Positions 1 through 8,770 of a DNA stretch of 64,000 bases are shown piece by piece. The position numbers were made by a program, and so were the translations under genes. The stretch is from Palsa-504 sp963753225 (GTDB lineage Bacteria; Actinomycetota; Actinomycetes; Streptosporangiales; Streptosporangiaceae), in assembly GCA_963753225.1 (NCBI GenBank), contig CAVWBQ010000011.1, positions 1 through 64,000 on the forward strand, given 5' to 3'. The notes under the pieces are model-generated. The model was not told the DNA's origin. It worked only from the letters and a program-made list of their open reading frames with translations, and searched no databases. Within the stretch, counting starts at the first letter, position 1. Each line of letters opens with the position of its first letter.

Positions 1-177
1 CGTGGTGACCTGGCGCTGGTGGCCGGCACCCGATCGCACTGGACGCTGCACGCTCAGCTGGTCCTGTTCACCCCGCTGAGCACCGCCACCGTCGGCGGCA
101 AGGCGGCGACAGGAACCGGCACCGGCACCGGCGCGACGCCGGTGGTCACGCCGACCGCGGTGGCGACCCACTGGTGA
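1..177 (+). CDS. 3' end of an unrecognised protein (cut by window edge)
   Basis: An open frame enters from the left edge and ends at TGA 175-177. It encodes 58 residues rich in Ala, Val and Thr, with a Gly-Thr repeat near the C-terminus (GTGTGTG). The stop overlaps the GTG start of the next gene (GTGA at 174-177), the usual arrangement of translationally coupled actinobacterial genes, which is the main reason to believe the frame is real. The fragment is too short to assign a family. Confidence 0.45.
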   Translation, partial: RGDLALVAGTRSHWTLHAQLVLFTPLSTATVGGKAATGTGTGTGATPVVTPTAVATHW

Positions 178-722
178 GTCCGGTCGGCCAGCCCCTCGTG
201 GTGCCAGCTTCGCCGGCGCACCCGCGTTCCACGCGGGTGCGCCGGCACCACCCCTCAAGCCCCTCAAGTCCCCAGACTCATGCGGAGGAGGCGCGCCGGG
301 CGCGGGCTGCCGAGCCCGCGCCGACCGCGCCGACCGTGACGGCAGTGACGGCAGTGACGGCAGTGACGGATACTCAGCCGCGGGTGCTGCGCTGCGGCGA
401 CCTCGTGCTCGACGAATCCCGGTGGACGGTGCACCGGGCGGGAACGCTGGTGGACCTGTCCCCGACCGAGTTCCGGCTGCTCGCCTGCCTCCTGCGGGAC
501 CAGGGCAGCGTGCTGACCAGGGCCGAACTGCTCGAGCGCGTGTGGGGCCGTGGCTATACCGGCCAGCCCCAGGTGGTGGAGACCTACGTCAGCTACCTGC
601 GACGCAAGCTCCACGGGCTCGGGCCGCCGCTCATTCACACCCGCCGCGGCGTCGGTTACATGCTCCGCGGCCAGGAGCCGGACGTGCAGGACCTGGGCGT
701 CCCTGATCTGGCCGGGGGCTAG
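174..722 (+). CDS. PhoB/OmpR-type winged-helix DNA-binding protein without receiver domain
   Basis: 182 residues starting at a GTG that overlaps the upstream stop. Residues 1-65 are a low-complexity Pro/Ala/Thr stretch with repeated Thr-Ala-Val triplets. Residues about 70-168 form a complete OmpR/PhoB-type winged helix: LSPTEFRLLACLLRD, the recognition-helix region with VVETYVSYLRRKL, and the wing signature IHTRRGVGYML. No receiver domain with phosphorylatable Asp is present, so it is not a conventional two-component regulator. It may act with the truncated upstream protein or respond to a signal through its N-terminus. The 3' end overlaps the convergent thiolase by 4 bp. The domain call is firm; targets and signal are unknown. 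Confidence 0.85.
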   Translation: MSPVGQPLVVPASPAHPRSTRVRRHHPSSPSSPQTHAEEARRARAAEPAPTAPTVTAVTAVTAVTDTQPRVLRCGDLVLDESRWTVHRAGTLVDLSPTEFRLLACLLRDQGSVLTRAELLERVWGRGYTGQPQVVETYVSYLRRKLHGLGPPLIHTRRGVGYMLRGQEPDVQDLGVPDLAGG

Positions 723-1864
723 ACCCGCTCGACGAGCGTGGCGTTGGCCTGGCCACCACCTTCGCACATGGCCTGCAGGCCGAACCGGCCGCCGGTGCGC
801 TGGAGTTCGTGGACGAGCTTGGTCATCAGGATCGCCCCGGTCGCCCCGAGCGGGTGCCCGAGCGCGATGGCCCCGCCGTTCGGGTTGGTCCGGTCGAGGG
901 ACGCCCCGGTGTCCTCCGACCAGGCCAGCAGCACGGGCGCGAACGCCTCGTTGACCTCGAACACGTCGATGTCCCCCGCCGTCAGCCCGGCCCGGGCCAG
1001 CGCCTTCTGAGTCGCCTCGATCGGGCCGGTCAGCATCAGCACCGGGTCGGCCCCGACCACGGACAGCGTGTGCACCCGGGCCAGCGGGGTCAGGCCGTGC
1101 CGCTCGAGCGCCGCCTCGGAGGCGATGAGCAGGGCGCCGGCCCCGTCCGAGATCTGGGAGGCGACCGCGGCGGTGATCTCCCATTCCGGGCGGAGCGGGG
1201 CGAGCCCGGCCATCTTCTCCAGCGACGTGTCCCGGCGCGGGCCCTCGTCCTGGCTGAAGCCGTCCAGCGGCACGATCTGCGACTCGAACCGGCCCTCATC
1301 GATGGCGCGGACCGCGCGCTGATGGCTCTCCAGCGCGAACTCCTCGAGTTGGCTCCGCTTGAGGCCCCACTGCTCGCAGATCAGCTGGGCGCCGCGGAAC
1401 TGGGAGATCTCCTGGTCACCGTAGCGCTCCCGCCAGCCGTGGCCGAACGGAGCCGGCATGCCCGCCTTCATCGCCAGGGTGACGGTCGAGCCCATGGTGA
1501 CGATGCTCATGCTCTCCACGCCGGCCGCGACCACCAGGTCCTGCGTGCCGGACATCACCGCCTGGGCGGCGAAGTGGACCGCCTGCTGGGACGACCCGCA
1601 CTGCCGGTCGACGGTGACGCCGGGCACGCTCTCCGGCAGCCCCGCCGACAGCCAGGCGTTCCTGGCGATGTCGAAGGTCTGCGGGCCGATCTGGGAGACG
1701 CACCCCATGATCACGTCGTCGACCGCGGCGGGGTCGATCCCGGTCCGGTCCACCAGGCCGCGCAGGGCGTGGGCTCCGAGGTCGACCGGGTGGACCCCGG
1801 ACAGGGATCCGTTCCGCTTGCCGATCGCGGTGCGCACCGCACCGGCTATGAACGCTTCCGCCAT
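719..1864 (-). CDS. acetyl-CoA C-acyltransferase (thiolase)
   Basis: 381 residues, normal for type II thiolases, which cleave 3-ketoacyl-CoA in beta-oxidation or condense acetyl-CoA. The nucleophilic Cys is in DRQCGSSQQA (about residue 89). The C-terminal half has NEAFAPV, the His motif GGAIALGHPLGATGA and the second catalytic Cys in CEGGGQANA, so it should be active. ATG 1864 is preferred over the adjacent GTG 1867 because GGAGG then sits at normal spacing. It stands alone without hydratase or dehydrogenase neighbours, so the substrate (fatty acid, steroid side chain or acetoacetyl-CoA) cannot be fixed. It converges on the upstream regulator with a 4-bp overlap. Confidence 0.93.
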   Translation of the reverse strand: MAEAFIAGAVRTAIGKRNGSLSGVHPVDLGAHALRGLVDRTGIDPAAVDDVIMGCVSQIGPQTFDIARNAWLSAGLPESVPGVTVDRQCGSSQQAVHFAAQAVMSGTQDLVVAAGVESMSIVTMGSTVTLAMKAGMPAPFGHGWRERYGDQEISQFRGAQLICEQWGLKRSQLEEFALESHQRAVRAIDEGRFESQIVPLDGFSQDEGPRRDTSLEKMAGLAPLRPEWEITAAVASQISDGAGALLIASEAALERHGLTPLARVHTLSVVGADPVLMLTGPIEATQKALARAGLTAGDIDVFEVNEAFAPVLLAWSEDTGASLDRTNPNGGAIALGHPLGATGAILMTKLVHELQRTGGRFGLQAMCEGGGQANATLVERV

Positions 1865-2034
1865 CACGGCCTCCGTCTGCGGGCTCGCGGGTCCGCCTGG
1901 TCGCGGCCCTGCTCATTCCCGGGCCCATTCCCGGCTTTCCGCTCCTGAGCCTCACGGTACCTCGTCTCGCGCCCGGGAACGCAATGCCGTAGGCTCGGGA
2001 ACGGGTTCGCAAGCCGCAGGCTCAGGAGGCGGGT

Positions 2035-2202
2035 ATGGACGGACTCATCTTGCTGGTGTTCATCGCCGCTCTGGTGGCATTCGGATGGACGCGACTGCGC
2101 GGCAAGATGAAGCTGGGGGTCTCGGGCAAGCACTGGCTGGGGCCGATTGTCATCATCGTCATCGTCGTGCTGCTGATGTGGTCGGTGCACACCGGCCACT
2201 GA
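2035..2202 (+). CDS. small two-helix membrane protein (55 aa)
   Basis: ATG 2035 follows a strong AGGAGG (2024-2029). The 55-residue product has a hydrophobic segment at about 3-18 (LILLVFIAALVAFGWT), a short basic loop (RLRGKMKLG) and a second strongly hydrophobic segment at about 35-50 (GPIVIIVIVVLLMW). The good ribosome-binding site and clean two-helix pattern support a real gene. It lies in the gap between the divergent thiolase promoter and the 3' end of the SpoIIE-type phosphatase gene. The family is not recognised. Confidence 0.7.
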   Translation: MDGLILLVFIAALVAFGWTRLRGKMKLGVSGKHWLGPIVIIVIVVLLMWSVHTGH

Positions 2203-2220
2203 GACGCCTGAGGCACCCCG

Positions 2221-4599
2221 TCAGGGCAGGCTGCCGCTGCGCGGCATCTCGAACCAGACCGCCTTGCCCTCCGGCGTCGGCCTGGATCCCCACCGGGTCG
2301 CTAGCTGCTCGACCAGGTAGAGGCCTCGGCCGCCTTCGTCGGTCTCCGCCGCGGTGCGGATCCGGGGCAGCCTGAGGTCGGGGTCGAAGACCTCCACCCA
2401 CACCGAGGCCGCGCCGCGCCGCAGTCGCAGCCTGAACTCCCTGGGGGTCGCCGGCCTGCCGGGCGAGGCGTCGGCCCAGGCCGTGTCGGCCTGGCCCGGG
2501 ACGGGCCCGGGAATGGGCCCTGGAATGGGCCCTGGAATGGGCACTGAGACAGGTACAGCCTCTCCCGGTCCGGTGGTCTTCTGGGGCGGCACAGCGGCCT
2601 TCCTGGCCGCGGGTACCACCACCGGCGCGGGCATGATCAGCGGCCCCATCTCCAGGTCCAGGTCCAGGTCACGGCTCGGGCTCGGGCTGATCGAGGCGTG
2701 CAGGACGGCGTTGGTGACCACCTCGGAGACCAGCAGGCAGGCGAGCTCGGCCTGGCCGGAGTCCATGCCCCAGGAACGGAAGGTCTGGGCGGCGAGCCGT
2801 CTCGCCTCGGAGACCATGATCGGCTCGGCCGGGAACGTACGCTCGGCCGTGGCGAGCTCGGACGGGGAGGACTGGACCACCAGGATGGCCATGTCGTCGT
2901 CGATGTCACCGGGCACCGCGTACTCGGCCGCCGTGGCCACCGAGTCGGCGTCCCCGCTGGCCGCGGCCGCGCGCACCGCCTGCTGCAGCATCTGCACCGC
3001 CTCGGCCTCGGTGTAGTGGCCCGAGCCGTCGGCGCGGGTCCGCCGGTCGGTCAGGCCGTCGGTGTAGAACACCAGGATGGCCCCGGGCGGCACGCCGATC
3101 GTCTGCTCCCTGTAGGTGGGCAGCCCCCTGATGCCCTTGCCGCGCACGCCGAGCAGGACGCCCTTGTGCTGGAACTCGAGCTGCCCCACCTGCCCCGCGC
3201 TGATCAGCAGCGGGGCGTCGTGGCCGGCGTTCGCGAAGGTCAGTTCCCTGGACCAGGCGTCGTAGATCATGTAGATGCAGCTGGCCGTGGGCGGATCCCC
3301 GGCCGCCGTCCCCTTCTCGCCCGCCGGGGCCAGCGCGCGGCACCAATCGTCGAGCTTGCGCATGATGTCCGCGGGCGACTTCTCGTCCTGCGCGAACGCC
3401 CGCAGGGCCGCGCGCAGCTGGCCCATGATCGCCGCGGCCCGCGCGCCGCGGCCCTCGACGTCGCCGATGACGATGCCGACCCGCCCGGCGGACAGCGGGA
3501 TGATGTCGTACCAGTCGCCGCCGACCTGCGTCTGGATCCCCTGGCCCTGCGTCTCGAGCGGCTTGGCGGGCACGTACCGGCAGGCCACCTCCAGGCCGTC
3601 CAGGTCCGGGATCGCCTGCGGCAGCAGGCTCTTCTGGAAGGCAAGCGCGGTCTGCCGCTCGGTCTCGAAGAGCATCGCGTTGTCGATCGCGATGGCCACC
3701 CGGCTGGCGATGGCGCCGATCAGATCGCGGTCGGGCGCGTCGTAGTGGCGCTCGTCGCGTTCGGTGAGCCTGGACAGGGCCAGGCTCATCACGCCGAGGA
3801 GCTCGCCCCTGGCATAGAGCGGCGCGGCGATCACCGACGTCAGCCCGGCCTCGTGCGCCGCCGCCATGCTCTCCGGGCTGGGTGCGGGATAGTACTCGCT
3901 GTCCAGGTCGTTGATGGCGATCGTGTCGAGGCGCGCCATCGCCTGCTGGCAGAAGTGGCCGTCCGGGTAGTGAATCTGCTCGCCCACCTGGGCCCAGGTG
4001 CCCGGCGGCGGCACCCAGTCGCTCGCGTGCCGCATGGCGCGGCGGAAGAGCTGGTTGCCCTGGAACAGGTCGATGAAGCAGTGGTCGGCGAACTGAGGGA
4101 CCAGGATCTCCGCCACGTGCTTGAGCGTGGTGCCGATCTCCAGCGAGCCGGCCAGCCGCTCGCCGACCCGCTCGAGCAGGGCGATCCTGTCTTGCTGCCC
4201 CTGGCCGTCGCGGCGCCCGGCCTCGCGGACGAGGATCACCATGCCGTCGATGTCGCCGCCTGGGTGCCGCAGCGGCACGGCGATGCCGCGGACGAGGGTG
4301 CGGGACCCGTCGCCGCGCTCGCTCTCGAACGTTCCCTCCCAGGACCGGCCGCGCAGCACCTGGCCGGCCAGGTCCTCGGTCTTGAGCACGCCGTCGTCGG
4401 CGAACAGGCCCAGCGACACGACGGGGCAGCCGGCCAGCCGGGACACGTCACCGGAAATGCGGAAAAGCCGCGCCGCGAACTCGTTGACGTAGAGGAGATT
4501 GCACAGCCGGTCTGTGACCACGACCGCTATATCGGCATGGCCGAGGACCATGTCGGCGGGGAGATACGCGTCGAAAACCGCTTCACCCCAGCCCGTCAC
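2221..4599 (-). CDS. PAS-GAF-SpoIIE phosphatase with C-terminal HATPase (RsbU/RsbW-like hybrid)
   Basis: 792 residues. Order: PAS-like sensor (about 10-125), GAF (about 145-315), PP2C-type SpoIIE phosphatase (about 325-570; GGDWYDIIPL, GDVEGRGARAA, ANAGHDAPLL, FYTDGLTDRR, DDDMAILVV), then an HATPase_c_2 anti-sigma-kinase-like domain (about 590-790; N-box SEVVTNAVLHA, G-box DEGGRGLYLVEQLA). Such proteins dephosphorylate anti-sigma-factor antagonists and tune alternative sigma factors. The HATPase domain is interrupted by about 100 residues of low complexity, including a PIPG repeat, between the N-box and the G-box. GTG start. No sigma or anti-sigma gene is adjacent, so the partners are unknown. 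Confidence 0.9.
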   Translation of the reverse strand: MTGWGEAVFDAYLPADMVLGHADIAVVVTDRLCNLLYVNEFAARLFRISGDVSRLAGCPVVSLGLFADDGVLKTEDLAGQVLRGRSWEGTFESERGDGSRTLVRGIAVPLRHPGGDIDGMVILVREAGRRDGQGQQDRIALLERVGERLAGSLEIGTTLKHVAEILVPQFADHCFIDLFQGNQLFRRAMRHASDWVPPPGTWAQVGEQIHYPDGHFCQQAMARLDTIAINDLDSEYYPAPSPESMAAAHEAGLTSVIAAPLYARGELLGVMSLALSRLTERDERHYDAPDRDLIGAIASRVAIAIDNAMLFETERQTALAFQKSLLPQAIPDLDGLEVACRYVPAKPLETQGQGIQTQVGGDWYDIIPLSAGRVGIVIGDVEGRGARAAAIMGQLRAALRAFAQDEKSPADIMRKLDDWCRALAPAGEKGTAAGDPPTASCIYMIYDAWSRELTFANAGHDAPLLISAGQVGQLEFQHKGVLLGVRGKGIRGLPTYREQTIGVPPGAILVFYTDGLTDRRTRADGSGHYTEAEAVQMLQQAVRAAAASGDADSVATAAEYAVPGDIDDDMAILVVQSSPSELATAERTFPAEPIMVSEARRLAAQTFRSWGMDSGQAELACLLVSEVVTNAVLHASISPSPSRDLDLDLEMGPLIMPAPVVVPAARKAAVPPQKTTGPGEAVPVSVPIPGPIPGPIPGPVPGQADTAWADASPGRPATPREFRLRLRRGAASVWVEVFDPDLRLPRIRTAAETDEGGRGLYLVEQLATRWGSRPTPEGKAVWFEMPRSGSLP
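2499..2545. repeat. short tandem repeat coding for PIPG units
   Basis: About three to four imperfect 12-bp units (core GGAATGGGCCCT) inside the phosphatase gene encode a PIPGPIPGPIPGPVPG run. They lie in the low-complexity insert that splits the HATPase domain. Slippage here would change linker length in frame. Confidence 0.75.
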
Positions 4600-4641
4600 G
4601 CTCGCGCTCCCCGACCCAGGCAGCGTTGCCGACCGACATGA

Positions 4642-5388
4642 TCACGCTCCGGCCACCGTCTGACACCGACTGCTAATGGACACGAAAATGTGTCCAGCGA
4701 TGTCTCTGGGGAGTTCAGTCGAGATAGTGTCCATCGAGTCGCCTGCTGTCACGCGCACACCATCGTCGCCTGCCATGAGAATCACCTCGCGTCCGGGTTG
4801 TATCCCGACGCGCTTGAGTTTAAGCATCAAAACAAGATCGCTCTGAATTTGTTCTCCAATTCGGCGGATGACCACTTGCGTGTCGTCCCCTGATGCGACC
4901 TTTGTCATCGCCTCGCCCGTCTCATTCGTGGCCGCGCTCACCCGGTCGAGCGCCTCCGCGGGCAGCCCGAGTTCGGGCAGGCCGGGAATGAGATTGCCGT
5001 GCGGGCAGCGAACCGGGTAGCCGAGAAGTTCGAGCAGGCGGCGCTCCACGCTCTCAGAGATCACGTGCTCCCAGCGGCACGCCTCGATGTGCACCTCCTC
5101 CCATGGCAGCTTGATGATGCCTACCAGCAGGCACTCGGCCAGCCTGTGCTTGCGCATCACCCGGGTGGCGAGCGTCCGGCCGTGGTCGCTGAGCGTGAGG
5201 TGCCGGTCCCCGGCCACGTGCACCAGGCCGTCCCGCTCCATCCTGGCCACGGTCTGGCTGACGGTCGGGCCGCTCTGCGCCAGCCGCTCGGCGATACGCG
5301 CACGCAGCGGGACGACGCCCTCCTCTTCGAGTTCGAAGATGGTGCGGAGGTACATCTCCGTCGTGTCTATGAGCCCCTGGGCTGTCAA
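4642..5388 (-). CDS. DtxR/IdeR-family metal-dependent transcriptional repressor
   Basis: 248 residues. The N-terminus is nearly canonical IdeR/DmdR: DTTEMYLRTIFELEEEGV, then the helix-turn-helix RIAERLAQSGPTVSQTVARM. The dimerisation and metal domain has RKHRLAE and the metal ligands in EACRWEH. The C-terminal SH3-like domain is present. It should bind Fe(II) and repress siderophore and iron-uptake genes. The start is TTG 5388, served by AGGAGG eight bases upstream. The last third (about 4680-4900) is visibly less GC-rich than the rest of the gene. No siderophore genes are adjacent, consistent with a global regulator. Confidence 0.93.
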   Translation of the reverse strand: MTAQGLIDTTEMYLRTIFELEEEGVVPLRARIAERLAQSGPTVSQTVARMERDGLVHVAGDRHLTLSDHGRTLATRVMRKHRLAECLLVGIIKLPWEEVHIEACRWEHVISESVERRLLELLGYPVRCPHGNLIPGLPELGLPAEALDRVSAATNETGEAMTKVASGDDTQVVIRRIGEQIQSDLVLMLKLKRVGIQPGREVILMAGDDGVRVTAGDSMDTISTELPRDIAGHIFVSISSRCQTVAGA

Positions 5389-5425
5389 CTCCTCATCCTC
5401 CTGCTTGTGATGCTATGCCCAGGAG

Positions 5426-6058
5426 CTAGGGGGAAAGACGCTCGACGGTCCAGCCGTCGCCGTCACGCCGGTAGCGGAGCCGGTCGTGCAGCCGGAACGT
5501 GCCCGCCTGCCAGAACTCCACCGTCTCAGGCACCAGCAGGTATCCGCCCCAGAAGTCGGGCATCGGGATGACGGCCGGCGGCGCCCAGCGCCGCTCCAGC
5601 GCGGTGACGCGGTCCTCGAGTTCCTCCCGGGACCCGATGACCCGGGACTGCCTGCTGGCCCACGCCCCGATCTGGGATCCCGGCGGCCTGGACCGGTAGT
5701 ACGGCTCGCTGTCCGCCTGCGACATGATGCGCACGCTGCCCTCGGCGGTCACCTGGCGGCGGAGCGCGTACCACGGGAAGACCACGCAGGCGCTGGGGTT
5801 CGCGGCGAGGTCCTGGCCCTTGCGCGAGGTCCTGTTGCTGTAGAAGGTGAAGCCGGACTGGTCGTGCGCCTTCAGCAGCACGGTGCGGGCGCGCGGCCGG
5901 CCCGCGGCCGAGACGGTGGTGAGCACCATCGCGGTCGGCTCGGGCATGCCGGACGCCCCGGCCTCCGCCATCCACCGGGCGAACTGCGTCATGGGGTCCC
6001 CGGCCAGCATGGCCTCGGTCAGGCCGTCCGGCTCCCCGGCGTGCCGCGTCGTATCCAT
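5426..6058 (-). CDS. pdxH: pyridoxamine 5'-phosphate oxidase
   Basis: 210 residues, standard length. The FMN-dependent enzyme oxidises pyridoxamine/pyridoxine 5'-phosphate to PLP. Visible signatures are the FMN-binding RARTVLLKAHD and FYSNRTSRKGQDL, YRSRPPGSQIGAWAS, the C-terminal FWGGYLLVPETVEFWQ and the terminal RLRYRR-ERLSP. It is divergent from the citrate synthase gene, with about 130 bp of shared promoter space. Two PLP enzymes (SerC, ThrC) are encoded nearby, but there is no operonic link. Confidence 0.95.
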   Translation of the reverse strand: MDTTRHAGEPDGLTEAMLAGDPMTQFARWMAEAGASGMPEPTAMVLTTVSAAGRPRARTVLLKAHDQSGFTFYSNRTSRKGQDLAANPSACVVFPWYALRRQVTAEGSVRIMSQADSEPYYRSRPPGSQIGAWASRQSRVIGSREELEDRVTALERRWAPPAVIPMPDFWGGYLLVPETVEFWQAGTFRLHDRLRYRRDGDGWTVERLSP

Positions 6059-6187
6059 AGGTAATGATCCTCACACCTGTTTCGGCTACCGCAACCCTGG
6101 TCAGGGCGGTTGAATGGTAGCGCTGGAATCGTCCCTGCCGCCCATCCGCGCGGCGCATCGCGGATCTTCGGGTGAGAGGAAACACCG

Positions 6188-7324
6188 ATGTCGGACTTCA
6201 AGCCGGGACTTGAAGGCGTCATCGCCTTCGAGACGGAAATCGCCGAGCCGGACAAAGAGGGCGGTGCGCTCAGGTATCGCGGAGTTGATATCGAGGAACT
6301 AGTCGGCCATGTCTCCTACGGGCACGTCTGGGGCCTCCTGGTCGACAATGCCTTCGCGCCCGGGCTGCCGCCGGCCGAGCCGTACCCGATACCGGTGCAC
6401 TCCGGCGACATCCGGGTCGACGTGCAGAGCGCCCTGGCCATGCTCGCGCCCGCCTGGGGGCTGCGGCAGCTCCTCGACATCAGCGACGAGCAGGCGCGCG
6501 AGGACCTCGCCCGCGCCTCGGTGATGGCGCTGTCCTTCGTGGCCCAGGCGGCCCGCGGCGTCGGGCTGCCGATGGTGCCGCAGCGCCGGGTGGACCGGGC
6601 CGCGACGATCACCGAGCGGTTCATGATCCGCTGGCGCGGCGAGCCCGACCCGCGACACGTCAAGGCGGTCGACGCGTACTGGACGTCGGCGGCCGAGCAC
6701 GGCATGAACGCCTCCACCTTCACCGCCCGGGTGATCGCCTCGACCGGCGCCGACGTGGCCGCCGCCCTGTCCGGGGCGGTCGGCGCGATGTCCGGCCCGC
6801 TGCACGGCGGCGCGCCCGCGCGGGTGCTCGGCATGATCGAGGACGTGGAGCGGACCGGGGACGCGGAGGGATACGTGGCCTCCGTGCTGGACCGGGGCGA
6901 GCGGCTGATGGGGTTCGGGCACCGGGTGTACCGGGCCGAGGATCCCCGGGCGCGGGTGCTCCGCCGTACCGCCAAGGAGCTGGGCGCGCCGCGCTACGAG
7001 GTCGCGCTGGCCCTGGAGAAGGCCGCGCTGGCCGAGCTGAGGGCCCGGCGCCCGGACCGGGTGCTTGAGACCAATGTGGAGTTCTGGGCGGCCATCGTGC
7101 TGGATTTCGCCGAGGTGCCGGCGCACATGTTCACCTCGATGTTCACCTGCGCCCGCACAGCGGGCTGGGCGGCCCACATCCTGGAGCAGAAGCGCACCGG
7201 CCGGCTGGTCCGGCCGGCCGCGAGGTACACCGGTCCCCCGGTGCGGCCGGTCCGGGACGTCCCCGGCTCGGACGAGGTGCTCGACCAGCCGGTATTAGGG
7301 GCCGCCGGTAGGCTGCGGCCATGA
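6188..7324 (+). CDS. citrate synthase (CitA/citrate synthase 2 type)
   Basis: 378 residues, in the range of short type I citrate synthases. Motifs: GLEGVIAFETEIAE and GGALRYRGVDIEEL at the N-terminus, the catalytic His region GPLHGGAP, and GFGHRVYRAEDPRA with the second His and CoA-binding residues. It condenses acetyl-CoA and oxaloacetate (or methylcitrate as an alternative). ATG 6188 follows GAGAGGAAA. The stop overlaps the serC start in an ATGA junction (7321-7324), so the two genes are translationally coupled. Confidence 0.92.
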   Translation: MSDFKPGLEGVIAFETEIAEPDKEGGALRYRGVDIEELVGHVSYGHVWGLLVDNAFAPGLPPAEPYPIPVHSGDIRVDVQSALAMLAPAWGLRQLLDISDEQAREDLARASVMALSFVAQAARGVGLPMVPQRRVDRAATITERFMIRWRGEPDPRHVKAVDAYWTSAAEHGMNASTFTARVIASTGADVAAALSGAVGAMSGPLHGGAPARVLGMIEDVERTGDAEGYVASVLDRGERLMGFGHRVYRAEDPRARVLRRTAKELGAPRYEVALALEKAALAELRARRPDRVLETNVEFWAAIVLDFAEVPAHMFTSMFTCARTAGWAAHILEQKRTGRLVRPAARYTGPPVRPVRDVPGSDEVLDQPVLGAAGRLRP

Positions 7325-8484
7325 CCAACCCCGTGATCCCGGCCCTCGTGATACCGGCGGAGCTCAAGCCGGCCGACGGCAGGTTCGGCAGCGGCCCGGC
7401 CAGGATCCGCCCCGCGCAACTGGCCGCGCTGGCCGCTTCCGGCCCCGCCTACCTGGGCACGTCGCACCGCCAGCCGCCGGTCCGGTCGCTTGTGCAGCGG
7501 ATCCGGACCGGCCTGGCCGAGCTCTTCGGCCTGCCAGCCGACTACACCGTCGCGCTCGGCAACGGCGGCACCAGCGCGTTCTGGGAGATGGCCACGTTCG
7601 GGCTGATCCGCGAGCACTCTCAGCACCTGAGCTTCGGCGAGTTCTCGGCCAGGTTCGCGGCGCTGGCCGCCCGGGCGCCGTGGCTGTCCGAGCCGACCGT
7701 GATCGAGTCCGCCCCTGGCAGCCACCCGGTGCCGCGGGCCGACCCCAGGGCCGACACCTACGCGCTGACCCACAACGAGACCTCGACCGGCGTGGCGATG
7801 CCGGTGCGCCGGGTCCCCGGCGCCGACCCCGGGTCGCTGGTCGTGGTCGACGCGACCAGCGCCGCGGCCGGGCTCCCGGTACGGGCCGAGGAGTTCGACG
7901 TTTACTACTTCGCCCCGCAGAAGGGCCTGGGCTCGGACGGCGGCCTGTGGATCGCGCTGATGTCGCCGGCCGGCGTGGAGCGGGTCCACGAGATCGCGGC
8001 GAGCGGGCGGTACATACCCGACTTCCTCTCGCTGCGGATAGCGCTGGAGAACTCGGCCAAGGACCAGACCTACAACACGCCCGCGGTGGCGACCTTGTTC
8101 CTGCTGGCCGACCAGATCGAATGGATGCTCGGCCAGGGCGGCCTGGCCTGGACCACGGCCCGCACCGCGCGGTCGGCTGCCATACTGTATACGTGGGCGG
8201 AGAAGGCGGCCTTCGCGGAACCGTTCGTCGCCGATCCCGCGCAGCGTTCGCAGGTCGTCGGCACGATTGACATCACGGGGAACAGCACGGGGGACAGCAC
8301 GGACGGGCTGGCCGCTGACGACATAGCAGCCACCCTGCGGGCGAACGGAATCGCGGACACGGAGTCCTACAGGAAGCTGGGCCGCAACCAGCTGCGCATC
8401 GGCATGTTCCCCGCGGTCGAGCCGGCCGACGTGGAGGCGCTGACCGCCTGCATCGACTACGTAGCCGAACGCCTTACCAGCTGA
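7321..8484 (+). CDS. serC: phosphoserine aminotransferase
   Basis: 387 residues of the actinobacterial SerC type (class V aminotransferase fold). The N-terminus has the substrate loop GRFGSGPARI and GTSHRQPPV; the cofactor site is FAPQKGLGSDGG, where Lys forms the PLP Schiff base. The C-terminal Arg-rich substrate region is LGRNQLRIGMFP. It converts 3-phosphohydroxypyruvate and Glu to phosphoserine in serine biosynthesis. It starts inside the citrate synthase stop codon (ATGA). The pairing of a TCA entry enzyme with SerC suggests joint supply of C3/C4 precursors. Confidence 0.95.
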   Translation: MTNPVIPALVIPAELKPADGRFGSGPARIRPAQLAALAASGPAYLGTSHRQPPVRSLVQRIRTGLAELFGLPADYTVALGNGGTSAFWEMATFGLIREHSQHLSFGEFSARFAALAARAPWLSEPTVIESAPGSHPVPRADPRADTYALTHNETSTGVAMPVRRVPGADPGSLVVVDATSAAAGLPVRAEEFDVYYFAPQKGLGSDGGLWIALMSPAGVERVHEIAASGRYIPDFLSLRIALENSAKDQTYNTPAVATLFLLADQIEWMLGQGGLAWTTARTARSAAILYTWAEKAAFAEPFVADPAQRSQVVGTIDITGNSTGDSTDGLAADDIAATLRANGIADTESYRKLGRNQLRIGMFPAVEPADVEALTACIDYVAERLTS

Positions 8485-8507
8485 CGGTGCCAGCTGACGG
8501 GGGCGGG

Positions 8508-8591
8508 CTAACGGATGACGGACCCGATCAGTACCGTTAGCACGAGGAGCACGAGCACGGCCGGGAGCAGCCAGCGGGGCAGCCGGTTCAC
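8508..8591 (-). CDS. possible 27-aa single-pass membrane peptide
   Basis: A short frame on the minus strand encodes MNRLPRWLLPAVLVLLVLTV followed by LIGSVIR: a basic start, about 16 unbroken hydrophobic residues and a basic end. It is the only coding signal in the 150 bp between serC and thpR. GTG start with no convincing Shine-Dalgarno, so the call rests on the transmembrane pattern alone. Confidence 0.4.
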   Translation of the reverse strand: MNRLPRWLLPAVLVLLVLTVLIGSVIR

Positions 8592-8770
8592 GAGGACAGC
8601 CTACAAATCAGCAGACTTCAGAAGATCCGAGGTGGGTCATGGGTGACAACGCTCACCGGGCAGACTTGCTGAGCGGGCCCGCGCACTCCCCGCGGACCGG
8701 TTTAGACCCGAAGACCCAGCGCGAGGGGATTGAGCGGCCCCCTGGATCGGCTGCCGCTACGGGGGAACTC

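Noticed and set aside
264..1184. Long open frames antisense to the regulator and thiolase
   Set aside because: High-GC shadow frames with Arg/Pro/Gly-rich products and no family resemblance; the opposite strand carries clear genes.
8639..8770. Longer start for thpR
   Set aside because: Has a possible ribosome-binding site, but the added 44 residues are not family-like and MRLFVAIAPP at 8771 is the typical start.
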